Source: G965207335 sp965207335 | GTDB taxonomy: Bacteria > Pseudomonadota > Gammaproteobacteria > PS1 > Pseudothioglobaceae | Direction of reading: 5' to 3' | NCBI GenBank assembly: GCA_965207335.1 | Contig: OZ242267.1 | Span: 682,001-746,000 of the forward strand | Length of the DNA: 64,000 bases | Shown here: positions 37,962-48,700 of the stretch, piece by piece | Layout of the letters: each line of letters opens with the position of its first letter | Position numbering within the stretch: position 1 is the stretch's first letter | Program-made: the position numbers and the translations under genes | Notes under the pieces: generated by a model | Databases searched by the model: none | What the model was told of the DNA's origin: nothing | What the model saw: only the letters and a program-made list of their open reading frames with translations

Positions 37962-38102
37962 ATGCTATCCTTTGTATTTGTTATTGTTGTTGCATTTGTA
38001 TCTATAATGATTTTTTCAGGAAATAAAGATATTGTTATCCCTGTTTTATCTTTTATTGCTGGCTCTTTAGGAGGCTTTGGTTACGGTAAAATCCGTAATT
38101 AA
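37962..38102 (+). CDS. Small membrane protein (46 aa), holin-like
   Basis: The ATG directly follows the stop of the coiled-coil gene. The product is MLSFVFVIVVAFVSIMIFSG, a short loop, then a second hydrophobic span (IVIPVLSFIAGSLGGFGYG) and a basic end. Two short membrane spans next to a coiled-coil protein recall phage holin or spanin-like accessory sets, but this is only a resemblance. It ends 20 bases before tyrS. Confidence 0.6.
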   Translation: MLSFVFVIVVAFVSIMIFSGNKDIVIPVLSFIAGSLGGFGYGKIRN

Positions 38103-38122
38103 ATATATTTTTTACCACTATA

Positions 38123-39340
38123 ATGGCATTTAGCATTCAAGAATCACTAGATATTATAACAAAAGGTGCAGATGAGATTATCCCACTTGATGAGTTAGAA
38201 ATAAAACTAAAAAAAGGCAGGCCTCTTAATATTAAAGCAGGATTTGACCCAACAGCACCTGATTTACACTTAGGGCATACCGTTTTAATAAATAAACTTA
38301 AGCAATTTCAAGACTTAGGGCATAAAGTAATTTTTGTAATAGGAGATTGGACTGCTATGATAGGAGACCCATCTGGTAAAAATGCCACTCGCCCAGCACT
38401 AGATGAAAAAACCATACTAGCTAATACTAAAACCTACGAAAAACAAGTTTTTAAAATTCTAGACAAAGAAAAAACAACTATTGCTTTTAACTCAAAATGG
38501 CTAAATAAATTAGGCAGTATTGGGATGATAAAACTTGCTAGTCAAAAAACTGTGGCAAGAATGCTAGAAAGAAATGATTTTAGCAAAAGGTTTAAAAATC
38601 ATCAAGACATAGCAATACACGAGTTTTTATATCCCTTAGCACAGGGCTATGACTCTATTGCTATAAAAGCTGATATTGAATTAGGAGGCACAGACCAGAA
38701 ATTTAACTTACTTACAGGACGAGAACTACAAAAAAATGCCAAGCAAGAGCCACAAATTATACTAACAATGCCATTACTGGAAGGTACAGATGGGGTAAAA
38801 AAAATGTCTAAATCTCTTAATAATTATATTGCTATTGACGAGAATAAAGACGATATGTTTGGCAAAATTATGTCAATATCCGATGAATTAATATGGCATT
38901 ATTTTGAGCTATTAAGTTTTAAACCCTGCAAACAAATACAAGATTATAAAAACCAAATTGCACAAGGCGAAAATCCAAGAAATATTAAATTTATCTTAGC
39001 CAGTGAAATCACTGGTCGTTTTCATAGCGATAAAAAAGCAGAAGAAGCTAAACAAAATTTTATTAACCAGTTTGCTAAAAACAAAATACCTGACAACATT
39101 CTAACAATAGAATTACAAGCAGGAACTAAAATTGCCAATGCCCTAAAACAAGCAAACTTAGTTAGTAGTACCTCTGAGGCATTTAGAATGATAACAGCAG
39201 GTGCAGTTAAATGCGATGGCAACAAAATTACCGACAAAAATGCACTACTTGACAAAAACAAAGCAGTATATCAAGTCGGTAAACGCAAGTTTATAAAAAT
39301 AAGACTGCTATACGATGATAAAAAGCAAGGTAAAAAATAG
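38123..39340 (+). CDS. tyrS: Tyrosyl-tRNA synthetase
   Basis: 405 residues, class I synthetase. The HIGH-type motif is in APDLHLGHTVL, the KMSKS motif is intact (KKMSKSLNNYI), and a C-terminal S4-like RNA-binding domain is present (LVSSTSEAFRMITAGAVK). GDWTAMIGDPSG is the conserved nucleotide-binding stretch. It is followed by a strong bidirectional terminator. Confidence 0.96.
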   Translation: MAFSIQESLDIITKGADEIIPLDELEIKLKKGRPLNIKAGFDPTAPDLHLGHTVLINKLKQFQDLGHKVIFVIGDWTAMIGDPSGKNATRPALDEKTILANTKTYEKQVFKILDKEKTTIAFNSKWLNKLGSIGMIKLASQKTVARMLERNDFSKRFKNHQDIAIHEFLYPLAQGYDSIAIKADIELGGTDQKFNLLTGRELQKNAKQEPQIILTMPLLEGTDGVKKMSKSLNNYIAIDENKDDMFGKIMSISDELIWHYFELLSFKPCKQIQDYKNQIAQGENPRNIKFILASEITGRFHSDKKAEEAKQNFINQFAKNKIPDNILTIELQAGTKIANALKQANLVSSTSEAFRMITAGAVKCDGNKITDKNALLDKNKAVYQVGKRKFIKIRLLYDDKKQGKK

Positions 39341-39447
39341 TGTAATATTGTATAAATATCATCTTAAAAATCAAGCATGGCTTTTTAGAATATACTTTCT
39401 CACCAACAAGACCATTACAAAAATCTAAAATATTATTTTAAACAATA

Positions 39448-39483
39448 AAAAGCCCGTCTAATAAAACAACTAGACGGGCTTTT
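39448..39483. terminator. Bidirectional intrinsic terminator
   Basis: AAAAGCCCGTCTA and TAGACGGGCTTTT pair perfectly (13 base pairs) around a 10-base loop. It has a T run on the plus strand and an equivalent one on the minus strand, so it serves both tyrS and the converging precursor gene. Confidence 0.95.
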
Positions 39484-39496
39484 ATTTGCTAATTTA

Positions 39497-39826
39497 TTAC
39501 TTTATAGCAGAACCGAAAAGATCTAAAACACCAGAGCGTATTGCATTAGCACTCATACTACCAGCTGTTCCAGCAGAGCTAACACTGGCCAGAGTTGTAC
39601 AAGCAGAACCAACAGAACCAACAGAACCAGCACTACTAATACAAGCTACATCTGAGCCTGCTGATACTGATGAAACATCTAATCCAGCATCCTTTTTAGG
39701 AATAGCAATATAAACCAAATTTGCAGTACATTTAACAACCTTATAATTAACTCCTGTGGTTCCTAAAACAGCATTAGGATCGGTAATTATACTAGCACGA
39801 AATTCTTTATTTTGTAAATCTATCAT
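39497..39826 (-). CDS. Putative NHLP-type RiPP precursor peptide 2
   Basis: 109 residues from the ATG at 39824-39826, chosen because a strong ribosome-binding site (TAAGGAGA) lies about 6 bases upstream; an in-frame ATG 24 bases further out overlaps that site. The leader (residues 1-45) is LQNKEFRASIITDPNAVLGTTG, shown here as its first part only, followed by a beta-rich stretch ending VYIAIPKK. The core (46-109) is Ser/Ala/Gly/Val-rich with Cys62 (ACISSAGSVGS) and Cys76 (ACTTL). Leader and CISS element match the gene at 20592-20948. Its own terminator is at 39448-39483. No modifying enzyme is adjacent. Confidence 0.65.
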   Translation of the reverse strand: MIDLQNKEFRASIITDPNAVLGTTGVNYKVVKCTANLVYIAIPKKDAGLDVSSVSAGSDVACISSAGSVGSVGSACTTLASVSSAGTAGSMSANAIRSGVLDLFGSAIK

Positions 39827-40070
39827 TTTATTTCTCCTTAACATTATCAAAAAAAGCTTATAAAAATATAAGCAACTGGATATATAATACCAATTATATA
39901 ATTACAAATCAAACACATTTACATAAGTAAATATATAGTTTAACTGTTACACTATTTCTATATGTATTATTACTGCATTAATTGATTGTATTGAGCTTTG
40001 GATAGAGGATAAAATTTAATCTTAAAAACCTAAAATATTGTTATTTAATATAAGTTTTTAATAATAAAGT

Positions 40071-40099
40071 TTGTAAAAATAATAATTAAGGGGTAAAAT
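40071..40099 (+). promoter_or_regulatory. Likely sigma-70 promoter of ssrA
   Basis: TTGTAA, a 17-base spacer and TAAAAT, ending 10 bases before the mature tmRNA 5' end, which is consistent with a short RNase P-removed leader. Confidence 0.55.
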
Positions 40100-40109
40100 T
40101 AAAATTTTT

Positions 40110-40456
40110 GGGGATGATACAGGATTCGACGGGAAGATGAATCTTAAAAGAGCATGTCGAGGATGAGGTTAACTCGTAAAAATATACTTTAAAAAAATAG
40201 TTGCAAACGAAGACAACTACGCTTTAGCTGCATAGCTAACCGCTACTTTGAGGTTGTCTGTGCTTTTTAGATAGCGGTCATTTAGCAGACTAGCCTTATT
40301 GCTTTTTTAGGGCAATAAAGCAAAATTCAACTAAAATCGCACTAATATCCCTGTTGCTCGGGTGATTAGTTGTTAAACAAATAGAGCGAACTAAACATGT
40401 AGTATTTTTTAAGTGAAAATTTGCGGACGGGGGTTCAACTCCCCCCATCTCCACCA
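40110..40456 (+). ncRNA. ssrA: Transfer-messenger RNA
   Basis: 347 bases. The 5' end GGGGATG pairs with CATCTCC before the encoded CCA, with the G-U at the third pair expected for alanine charging; the T-arm GGTTCAACTCC is present. The tag frame starts at GCA 40203 and reads ANEDNYALAA then TAG (40233-40235), a typical proteobacterial proteolysis tag. It rescues stalled ribosomes with SmpB. Its 3' end is a classic island integration site, and accessory genes begin right after it. Confidence 0.98.
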
Positions 40457-40596
40457 ATTAATAATTGTCAAAATCTCATAAAGTCTTATGTATAAAGGAT
40501 TTTAGCGTGTCAATAAAGTTTTATAAAAGCTACATATAACCGCCCTCAATACTTAAATTAATATAAAGTTATAATAACAAAGCTGGTAAATTATAA

Positions 40597-41097
40597 TTAT
40601 AACTCACTAACATAAACATATTCTATATCCTCTAATACTAAAAAACTAGAGGATTTATCATTATTAATAATTTCTTTAAAATAATTAACATCATACTTAT
40701 ATATTTCTTTTATATCAACTATTATCAGTTTTAATAAGTTTCTATTAGTATTGTTATCAATTAGACACCAAATTAAATACTTTGGATATTTTTCACCATT
40801 TTCTATATTATATTTTATTTTAAAATACTCAGATTTTATTCTGTCAGTGTGCTTAGAATTCTCCCTTTTATACCTTATTGTAGGATAATATTCTATTTTC
40901 ATTGCTTTCTTCTGAACCCTGTATTGAATTGGACAATCATCAATATAGGCATCAATACAATTTTGAATGTCTTCTTTCTCAGTTGCAGTTTTAATACAAG
41001 CATTACTAAATAAAGTACTTTTTAATAATTCATTTTTTATCTCATTTGAACTAAATACTTCATCACTAAATTGTTTATCATCTTTAAAATACACCAT
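40597..41097 (-). CDS. Hypothetical protein next to the type III R-M system
   Basis: 166 residues, no signal peptide or membrane span. The middle has a strand-rich stretch with charged residues (RVQKKAMKIEYYPTIRYKR, then YFKIKYNIENG and LIWCLIDNN), which might be a decayed nuclease-like fold, but no motif can be claimed. It is divergent from mod and lies 140 bases after the tmRNA gene. Confidence 0.5.
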   Translation of the reverse strand: MVYFKDDKQFSDEVFSSNEIKNELLKSTLFSNACIKTATEKEDIQNCIDAYIDDCPIQYRVQKKAMKIEYYPTIRYKRENSKHTDRIKSEYFKIKYNIENGEKYPKYLIWCLIDNNTNRNLLKLIIVDIKEIYKYDVNYFKEIINNDKSSSFLVLEDIEYVYVSEL

Positions 41098-41205
41098 CTT
41101 TTTACCTCATATAATTTAATTATAATTATTAACTTAAAAGTACATTATAAACATTATTGTTAAATAATGTAAAATACTATTTTATAATAAATTAATTTTA
41201 CCCAT

Positions 41206-42813
41206 ATGTTAGATAGTCAAGAAATTATTGAAAAACTAAAAAAAGAAAATGCTGAGTTAAAAGAACGCAAGAAATATGGCTTAGTATGGGAAGATAAAAA
41301 AGAGTTATTTGATGAACAAGCACAAAATTCTTATCCTATTTTAAGCATAAAAAACGATAATAACTACCCTGATATTATCCAGCAGTCACAGCATAATAAT
41401 AAAAATCCGCATATTTTAATAGAGGGCGATAATTATCATGTCCTAAGTGTGCTTAATGTAACTCATCAAAAAAAGATAGATGTGATTTATATTGACCCGC
41501 CTTATAACACAGGTAATAAAGATTTTAAATACAATGATAGCTTTGTAGATAAAGAGGATAGATTTAGGCATTCTAAATGGCTATCTTTTATGTCAAAACG
41601 GCTGAAACTTGCTCAAAAGTTATTAAAAGATGATGGAGTTATTTTTATTAGTATTGATGATAATGAGCAAGCTAATTTAAAAGTGCTATGTGATGAGATT
41701 TTTGGACAAAATAATTTTATTGCTAATATGGTTTGGGAAAGTAACAAAAACATAATGAAAGGTAGTAATCATATTAGAAAAGACCATGAGTATATTTCTG
41801 TTTATCAAAATCGCAATTTACATAAAATTAGATTAGAAAATACTGAATTAGAATTCCAAAATATAGATAATGACCCTAATGGAGAATGGCTAAATACAAA
41901 TGCTAGCTACACAAATGGGGGTAATAATTTTGCTATTGAACTACCAAACGGAGATTTTTGTAATAGGAACTGGAGGTTTACTGAAGAAGAGTATAACAAT
42001 GGCGATATAAATTTATATTTTAATAACGGTAATGTGCCAAGACTAAAAATTTATAAAACAGATTATAACTTATTTACCAAAACACCCTCATCTTTAGTAC
42101 TAGAATTGGCAACTACTACAACAGGAAAAAATATATTAGCAAATATTTTTAATTGTTTGCCAAAAGATGTACCTTTTGACAACCCAAAAGACCCAAAACT
42201 CATATCTTATTTATTGTCTTTTAAAGATAAAAACATAATTGTATTAGATTTTATGGCTGGCTCAGGAACAACTGCCCATGCAGTATTAGAATTAAATAAA
42301 CAAGATGGTGGTAATCGTCAGTGTATTTTAGTAACTAATAATGAAAATGGTATTTGTGAGGATATTACTTATGAGCGGGTAAAACGGGTTATGCAAGGTT
42401 ATACCACGCCAAAAGGCAAAGAGATTGCAGGTTTAGACGGTGTATTGCATTATTTAAAAACTGCTTTTGTACCTAAGGACTTTGACGATTGTATTACTGA
42501 TAATGACAAACTTAATTTATCTCATCAAGTAGGCATTATGCTAGCATTAAAAGAAAATACTTTTAACGAGCAAGAGAAAAATAATTTTTATCAAATTTTT
42601 AGCTCAGATGTAAAAATAACAGCTATTTATTTTAATGAAAATATTATTAAATTAAACACCTTGATAGAATTTTTAGCAAACCAAGAAAAACCTAGTATTT
42701 TATATGTTTACCCAGAGTTAGCTGATGATGAACTGGATGAGTATAGCAATATTACCCAGCAAAAAATACCAGAGCCTATTTTAGATATTTATCAAAATAT
42801 TGGTACTATTTAG
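41206..42813 (+). CDS. mod: Type III restriction-modification methyltransferase subunit
   Basis: 535 residues, an N6-adenine methyltransferase of beta class with motif IV (IDPPYNTG, DPPY at 97-100) before motif I (FMAGSGTT, 349-356). The N-terminal coiled coil (IEKLKKENAELKERK) is typical of Mod dimers. The central variable region is the target-recognition domain. It is somewhat shorter than EcoP1-type Mod. It is followed 6 bases later by res. Confidence 0.92.
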   Translation: MLDSQEIIEKLKKENAELKERKKYGLVWEDKKELFDEQAQNSYPILSIKNDNNYPDIIQQSQHNNKNPHILIEGDNYHVLSVLNVTHQKKIDVIYIDPPYNTGNKDFKYNDSFVDKEDRFRHSKWLSFMSKRLKLAQKLLKDDGVIFISIDDNEQANLKVLCDEIFGQNNFIANMVWESNKNIMKGSNHIRKDHEYISVYQNRNLHKIRLENTELEFQNIDNDPNGEWLNTNASYTNGGNNFAIELPNGDFCNRNWRFTEEEYNNGDINLYFNNGNVPRLKIYKTDYNLFTKTPSSLVLELATTTTGKNILANIFNCLPKDVPFDNPKDPKLISYLLSFKDKNIIVLDFMAGSGTTAHAVLELNKQDGGNRQCILVTNNENGICEDITYERVKRVMQGYTTPKGKEIAGLDGVLHYLKTAFVPKDFDDCITDNDKLNLSHQVGIMLALKENTFNEQEKNNFYQIFSSDVKITAIYFNENIIKLNTLIEFLANQEKPSILYVYPELADDELDEYSNITQQKIPEPILDIYQNIGTI

Positions 42814-42819
42814 ACTATA

Positions 42820-45168
42820 TTGCGATTAAAACAATTCCAAATAAACGCTATTGATAAACTAAAACAAGCTTTTTATGAACTATATCAAGGCGGGAATAAT
42901 AATACTAAATTAACTTTTAAGTCGCCAACAGGTAGCGGTAAAACTATTATGATTGCAGAATTTTTAAAGCAATTATGTAATGATGATGCCAGATTTGATG
43001 CTGATATTGCTTTTATATGGCTATCTAAGGGCGAATTAGCAACACAATCTAAAAATAAATTATTTGATTATTATGAAGGCGGTAGTCATTTGTTAGATTT
43101 GCATAATCTAAATGATGGCTTACTTAAAAAACACGAGATATTTTTTGTAAATTGGGAAAAAGTTATCTCAAAAGCCAAAGAAAACAGAAAATTACGCACT
43201 GATGGCGAAGCAAATACCTCATTTGATACTTTTATTGTTAATACTCATGCTAAAAATCGTACATTAATAGCCATTATTGACGAAGCACACTTAAACCTAG
43301 ATACTCCTCTTGCACAAGAAATTATAGCTATTATTAATCCTAGAATATCTATTTATGTATCTGCAACACCAAAAAAAATACCAAATGCACTAGATGTTGA
43401 AGATAAAAAAGATAGCTTTATTCACATTAAACGCGATGAGGTAGTAGCGGAGGGTTTAATTAAAGAAAGTATTAAAATTATGCCCAGAGAAGAGATTGCT
43501 ACTGAGGATATAAACGGTAAAGACTTAGATATTTTATTACTTGACTTAGCATTTAAGAAGCAACAAGAGTTAGAAACTGCATACCAAAATGAAAATATCA
43601 ATATTAATCCACTGATTTTAATACAAATACCTAACGATGAAAAAAAAGCACCAGAACAAGAGGGGCAGAAAAAAATAGATATTTGCAAACAATACTTTGC
43701 TAGCAAAAATATTCACCCAGATGATATCGCTACTTGGTTAAGTGATAAAAAAGAAAATTTAGCTGATATTGTAAAACCTTACTCAACAATTAAAGCACTA
43801 ATTTTTAAACAAGCGGCATCTACAGGTTGGGATTGTCCTAGGGCTAGTATTTTGGTGTCATTTAGAGAAATGAAAAATCCTATTTTGACAGTGCAAGTGT
43901 TTGGTAGAGTATTAAGAATGCCAGAGGCAAAACATTATCAAAACTCTGTTTTAAATCATGCTTATTGTTATACTTCTTATGAGAAAAAAGAAATATCATA
44001 TGCTATTAATGCAGATGGTGAAAATAAAGACAAGCCATATATTGCTAGGATAAAACCTAATATAAAAAATATCAATTTAGAGTCAGTATTCTTAGGTAGA
44101 ACTGATTATGGTGATATAGGTAGTAGTTTTCAAACTACATTTATTGAAGTTGCTGATAAGTATTTTAATATTACAAACAATGATATTTTAGATAATGCTA
44201 TTGATAAATTAGAAGCTAAGAATTTTGATACTAATGCAACAAGTATTATTAATAAATTAATTATTGATGCTAATATTACTGTATATGACGATTTTATTAA
44301 GCAACTAAAAGATGCTGATGAGTTAGAGCATGAATCATCTTATAACGATACTCGTAAATTTTATGAGCTATTACTACACAAAGAATTAACACACCAAGAG
44401 GAAGAAAGTAAATTTAATAATGTTGCTCGTTCATGGAAGATTTTAAAATCTGCTTTTAATGTTTGGCTAAAATCTTATATACCAGATGAAACAACTAGGT
44501 TTAAGTTAATAAGCAATGATTTAGACAAGGATAGCAATAGTGTATTGAAAATAGTTATTACAGAAGCATTAAGGACATACAAGCCAATTAGATATGCTGA
44601 AATTAAACGAAAAGCAGAAAAAGCAAGAGAAATATTACCTTTTAAAATATTACCAGAATACAGTTATAGTGATAATTATAAGGAATGTGGCATTAATAAA
44701 TATGTGCTAGATAAATGCTATATATTAGAAAATTGCTCAGCTGTTGAAAAGGTATTTATCCAGCATTTAGAAAGACAAAATGATATAGACTGGTGGTATA
44801 AAAATGCAGATAATGGTCGTGAGGCTTTTGGTATAGAATATATTAATGATAAGGATATAAACAGTGTTTTTTACCCTGATTTTATTATTAAGCAGGGCGA
44901 TAAAATTGGTATTTTTGATACTAAAGATGGCATTACTGCTGATATAGCCAAGCCAAAAGCAGAAGCACTACAAAGATATATTGCTAGCCATTCTGGCACA
45001 CATACTTATAAAGATAATAGTGGCAATTTAATTACTCAAAAGCAAATATTATGGGGTGGTATAGTTGTATTAGCAGAAAATGGCATATTTAAAATAAATG
45101 ATAGTAAGCAATATAGTATTAATATTGATGATTTTAGAATTTTAGAATTAAAATTAGAAAAAATTTAA
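42820..45168 (+). CDS. res: Type III restriction enzyme, Res subunit
   Basis: 782 residues from a TTG start 6 bases after the mod stop; no closer ATG keeps the full helicase domain. Superfamily 2 helicase motifs are Walker A SPTGSGKT (35-42), DEAH (154-157) and SAT (181-183). The C-terminal PD-(D/E)XK nuclease is VFYPDFIIKQGDKIGIFDTK. It acts with Mod to cut DNA between inversely oriented sites after ATP-driven sliding or translocation. All motifs look intact. Confidence 0.92.
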   Translation: MRLKQFQINAIDKLKQAFYELYQGGNNNTKLTFKSPTGSGKTIMIAEFLKQLCNDDARFDADIAFIWLSKGELATQSKNKLFDYYEGGSHLLDLHNLNDGLLKKHEIFFVNWEKVISKAKENRKLRTDGEANTSFDTFIVNTHAKNRTLIAIIDEAHLNLDTPLAQEIIAIINPRISIYVSATPKKIPNALDVEDKKDSFIHIKRDEVVAEGLIKESIKIMPREEIATEDINGKDLDILLLDLAFKKQQELETAYQNENININPLILIQIPNDEKKAPEQEGQKKIDICKQYFASKNIHPDDIATWLSDKKENLADIVKPYSTIKALIFKQAASTGWDCPRASILVSFREMKNPILTVQVFGRVLRMPEAKHYQNSVLNHAYCYTSYEKKEISYAINADGENKDKPYIARIKPNIKNINLESVFLGRTDYGDIGSSFQTTFIEVADKYFNITNNDILDNAIDKLEAKNFDTNATSIINKLIIDANITVYDDFIKQLKDADELEHESSYNDTRKFYELLLHKELTHQEEESKFNNVARSWKILKSAFNVWLKSYIPDETTRFKLISNDLDKDSNSVLKIVITEALRTYKPIRYAEIKRKAEKAREILPFKILPEYSYSDNYKECGINKYVLDKCYILENCSAVEKVFIQHLERQNDIDWWYKNADNGREAFGIEYINDKDINSVFYPDFIIKQGDKIGIFDTKDGITADIAKPKAEALQRYIASHSGTHTYKDNSGNLITQKQILWGGIVVLAENGIFKINDSKQYSINIDDFRILELKLEKI

Positions 45169-45195
45169 CACAATAAGAAATATGCTAAAAATTTT

Positions 45196-45463
45196 AAAAA
45201 CATAATAAAACCACAACAAACAAGCTATTTTGATGCTTTTAATCGTAAAGTTAGACAAACACACCAGAGCTTTGATGGCAGACTGGTTAACCAAGTTACT
45301 GAGACTACTGCATTAGAAAAAAGCACTCGTCAAAATGGCAAAAATAACGCTTGCTTTTTGTTAAAAAAACTTGTCAAGACGGGCGTATTAACTGTATTTT
45401 TTTGCCTCAAGCAAAGAATATTTTATACATTTTTACTTCGCACTTTTACCTATACATTAGTCT
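45196..45463 (+). pseudogene. Rhs/YD-repeat gene 5' remnant with 160-bp insertion
   Basis: 45226-45303 reads YFDAFNRKVRQTHQSFDG then RLVNQVTE, a standard Rhs segment that should continue directly into YYDNLGRITRAS, which instead resumes at 45464 in another frame. The 160 bases between (45304-45463) are unrelated to Rhs and shift the frame. The original signal, N-terminal or PAAR part of the gene is missing; res ends only 28 bases upstream. Confidence 0.7.
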
Positions 45464-45793
45464 TATTACGACAACCTAGGTAGAATAACCAGAGCAAGTA
45501 CACCATATTTTAGCAATGAACAGGCTTATTTTACTGGTACACAATACGATGCTATAGGTAGAATAATAAGTAATACAAAACATGTAAACAACCTTGAAAC
45601 TGCCACTGAACGCACCGCGTATAGTGGCTTAATTACCACTATAACTAATGTCAATGAACAACAAAAAACTATTACTAAAAATGCCATTGGTAAAATCATT
45701 CGTGTTGATGAGCCAGAAGGTGCTTGGCTTACCCACTACCACGATGGCATTGGTAATTTAGTTAAAACTATAGTAGGTGATATCCAAACAACT

Positions 45794-48700
45794 ATGGTTT
45801 ATGATATTAGAGGCAATAAAATTCAAATGAATGACCCTGATATGGGAGTTTGGCAGTATGAATATAATGCTTTAGGACAACTTACAAAGCAAACTGATGC
45901 TAAATCTCAGGTAGTAACAATGCAATACGATGAATTAGGAAGAATGGTTAATCGTGATGAGTTAGAAGGACAAACTAGCTGGCAGTATGACGCCACTAGC
46001 AATGGTGTTGGTAAAATAACTAGCATACAGGCACCATTAGGTTATCGTAAACAATATAGTTATGATAATTTTGGTAGAGCTAAACAAACCACCACATATG
46101 CTGATAATCAAACATTTAATGTAACTAATCAATACGATAGTAATAGTCGTATTAATAAACAAATCTTACCGAAAAATTTTATTGTAGAAAATGTTTATAA
46201 CAATCAAGGTTATTTATCTGCTGTTCGTAGTCCTAAGGGGCAAATTACTGATTATGACTGGGATCATCTAGCAGATTTATTAGAAGCAAGCCTAGTTAGT
46301 GTTGAGCAGGCACTAGAAAAAGCAAATTACTATGAGCAAAAAGTAGCACAATATAAAAATCATGCTCAATTATATCTTTGGTTGGCTGATGTTTTAAAAG
46401 AAAAAGGTCGGGTATTTAATGATATATCACGATATAGTAGTGGCCTAAATGATGTGGCTGAGCAATTAACAGAAGATGCAAATAGTCTTATTGTTATGGC
46501 AAATAAATTACAACAAGAAGCAAAAATGTATAAAGAAATTGCCGAAGCATTTTTTATCGCTATGAATAGGTTTATTTACCTATCAACAATGGATGTTCCA
46601 GCTGATAAGCAAAGAAGTTATATAGCAACAGATGAGCAAAAAAATAACTGGAGTATTGGATATTACTCATCATCAGGGCAAGTAGGTGCATCACATTCTA
46701 ATGGCTATGCTAGCTGTAAAGATAAAAATTGGTGTGATATTTTGGTTAGAGTATCTAAAAGTATAGGAGACATGTTTATAAGAATTGCCCAACAAAAAGT
46801 ACAACAAGCACAAGAGTTATTGCAACAAGCACATCACAAACAAATGTGGGCAGAAATATACTTAGATGCTGCATTAATAAATTCTACTGATATTAGTTTA
46901 TACACAGAAAAAGCAGAAAAATACATACAAAAAGCAGAACAAGCAAGTGAAAAGGCGGTATTTTGGCGTAATATTGCCGAGAATGCAGTCAAAAATGATA
47001 ATAAAGACCACTACCAAGCTATGTTAGCTGATAGTGATAATGTTTATTTTTGGCGTGCTAAGTCCCGTGATGCAGCAAATCGTCTAACTGGCAATATTTT
47101 TGGCAATGGTTTATCTACTGAAAAATCTTATAATAAAGCAAGTGGACATTTACTTACTATAAAATCAGGCTTTAGTTATAATAACAGCATAAGAGACCTA
47201 ACATATCAATACGATAAAATGGATAATGTCATATCCCGTCAAAATCACATCAATGGCTTACAAGAGCAATTTAATTACGACAACCTAGATAGACTAACAA
47301 GTGCTTATACCATAGGTGATATTGGTGGTGTTAATGTTAATAGTCAGCAAGACTTTTACTATGACATCAACGGCAATATACTATATAAATCAGATGTGGG
47401 TAGATATGATTATCCACTAAATACAACTAGTTCAAGCTTTGCTAGTGATGACCAACAACATGCCCCAGTCCATAGTCCAACGACAATATCGCAACAACTG
47501 GCAAATAATTATAATTCAACTAACTTTAACTATGATGCCAATGGCAATATGACCAGAAATGACGATAAACAAATTGCTTGGACATCATTTAACAAGCCCA
47601 AAACTTTTAGCAAAGATAGTTTTAGAACAGAATTTGTTTATGCCCCAGATAGAAGTAGATACTTAAAAGTCCAAACAGGTTCAGGTATCCACAAACGCAC
47701 TAACTATGTAGGCAAAGTATATGAACAAATAACTGATGCAAGTAGTACCCAGCACCGCTACTTTATTTATGCAGATAATCAACTAATAACTATCCACACC
47801 AAAATAGAAGAACCATTATCTTGTAAATGTCTAGTTGATACAGATAATAACCCCATAGACAACAACCAACAGCCTGATAAAACCCGCTATCTACACCGTG
47901 ATAACTTAGGTAGTATTGATACCATAACAGATGGTAAAGGCAATATAGTAGAAAGAATGAGTTACGATGCCTTTGGTAAAAGAAGAACAGCCAACTGGAG
48001 AAGTGGCAATGATATTATTGCCCCAGCACTTACTAACAGAGGTTTTACAGGTCACGAGCATATAGATGAGATGGGACTTATCCACATGAATGGCAGAGTA
48101 TATGACCCAAACATTGGTAGATTCTTATCAGCAGACCCACATATTCAAGCCCCTTATAATACCCAGAGTTATAATCGTTATTCTTATGTACTAAACAATC
48201 CATTAAAATATACCGATCCTAGTGGATATAATTGGTTTGACAATATTTGGAAAAGTATTAAAAAAACGGTTAAGAAATATGCAAGAGTTATTGTAGCAGC
48301 AGTAGCCAGTTATTATACTTTTGGCTTGGCATCTACTTGGATAGCAGGTAGTGGTGTATTATCAGGTATAGTAGGCGGTGCAGCTTCTGGTTTTGTGGGT
48401 GGCGGTATTGTTACAGGCAGTCTAAAAGGAGCAATAAATGGAGCTATAACAGGGGGAATTATGGGTGGCATTGCTGGAAATTATGGTAAAACTTGGAATG
48501 CTAATAGAGTAGGAGCTAATGCTGTTGGTGGTGGTATTGCTAGTGAAGTAACAGGTGGTAGGTTTAAAGATGGATTTAAGATGGCGGGGCTGACCTCAGC
48601 AATGCGGTATGTTTATAATGGTGTTACAGGTACTGACAGCACTTGGCGTAAAGGTGAAGGTTTAGCAAGTAAGTATGGTAATTATATTGACAAATTAGGT

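Noticed and set aside
45304..45463. A promoter or small mobile element in the 160-bp insertion.
   Set aside because: A TTGTCA/TATTTT pair can be picked out, but no inverted ends or target duplication were seen, so neither can be supported.
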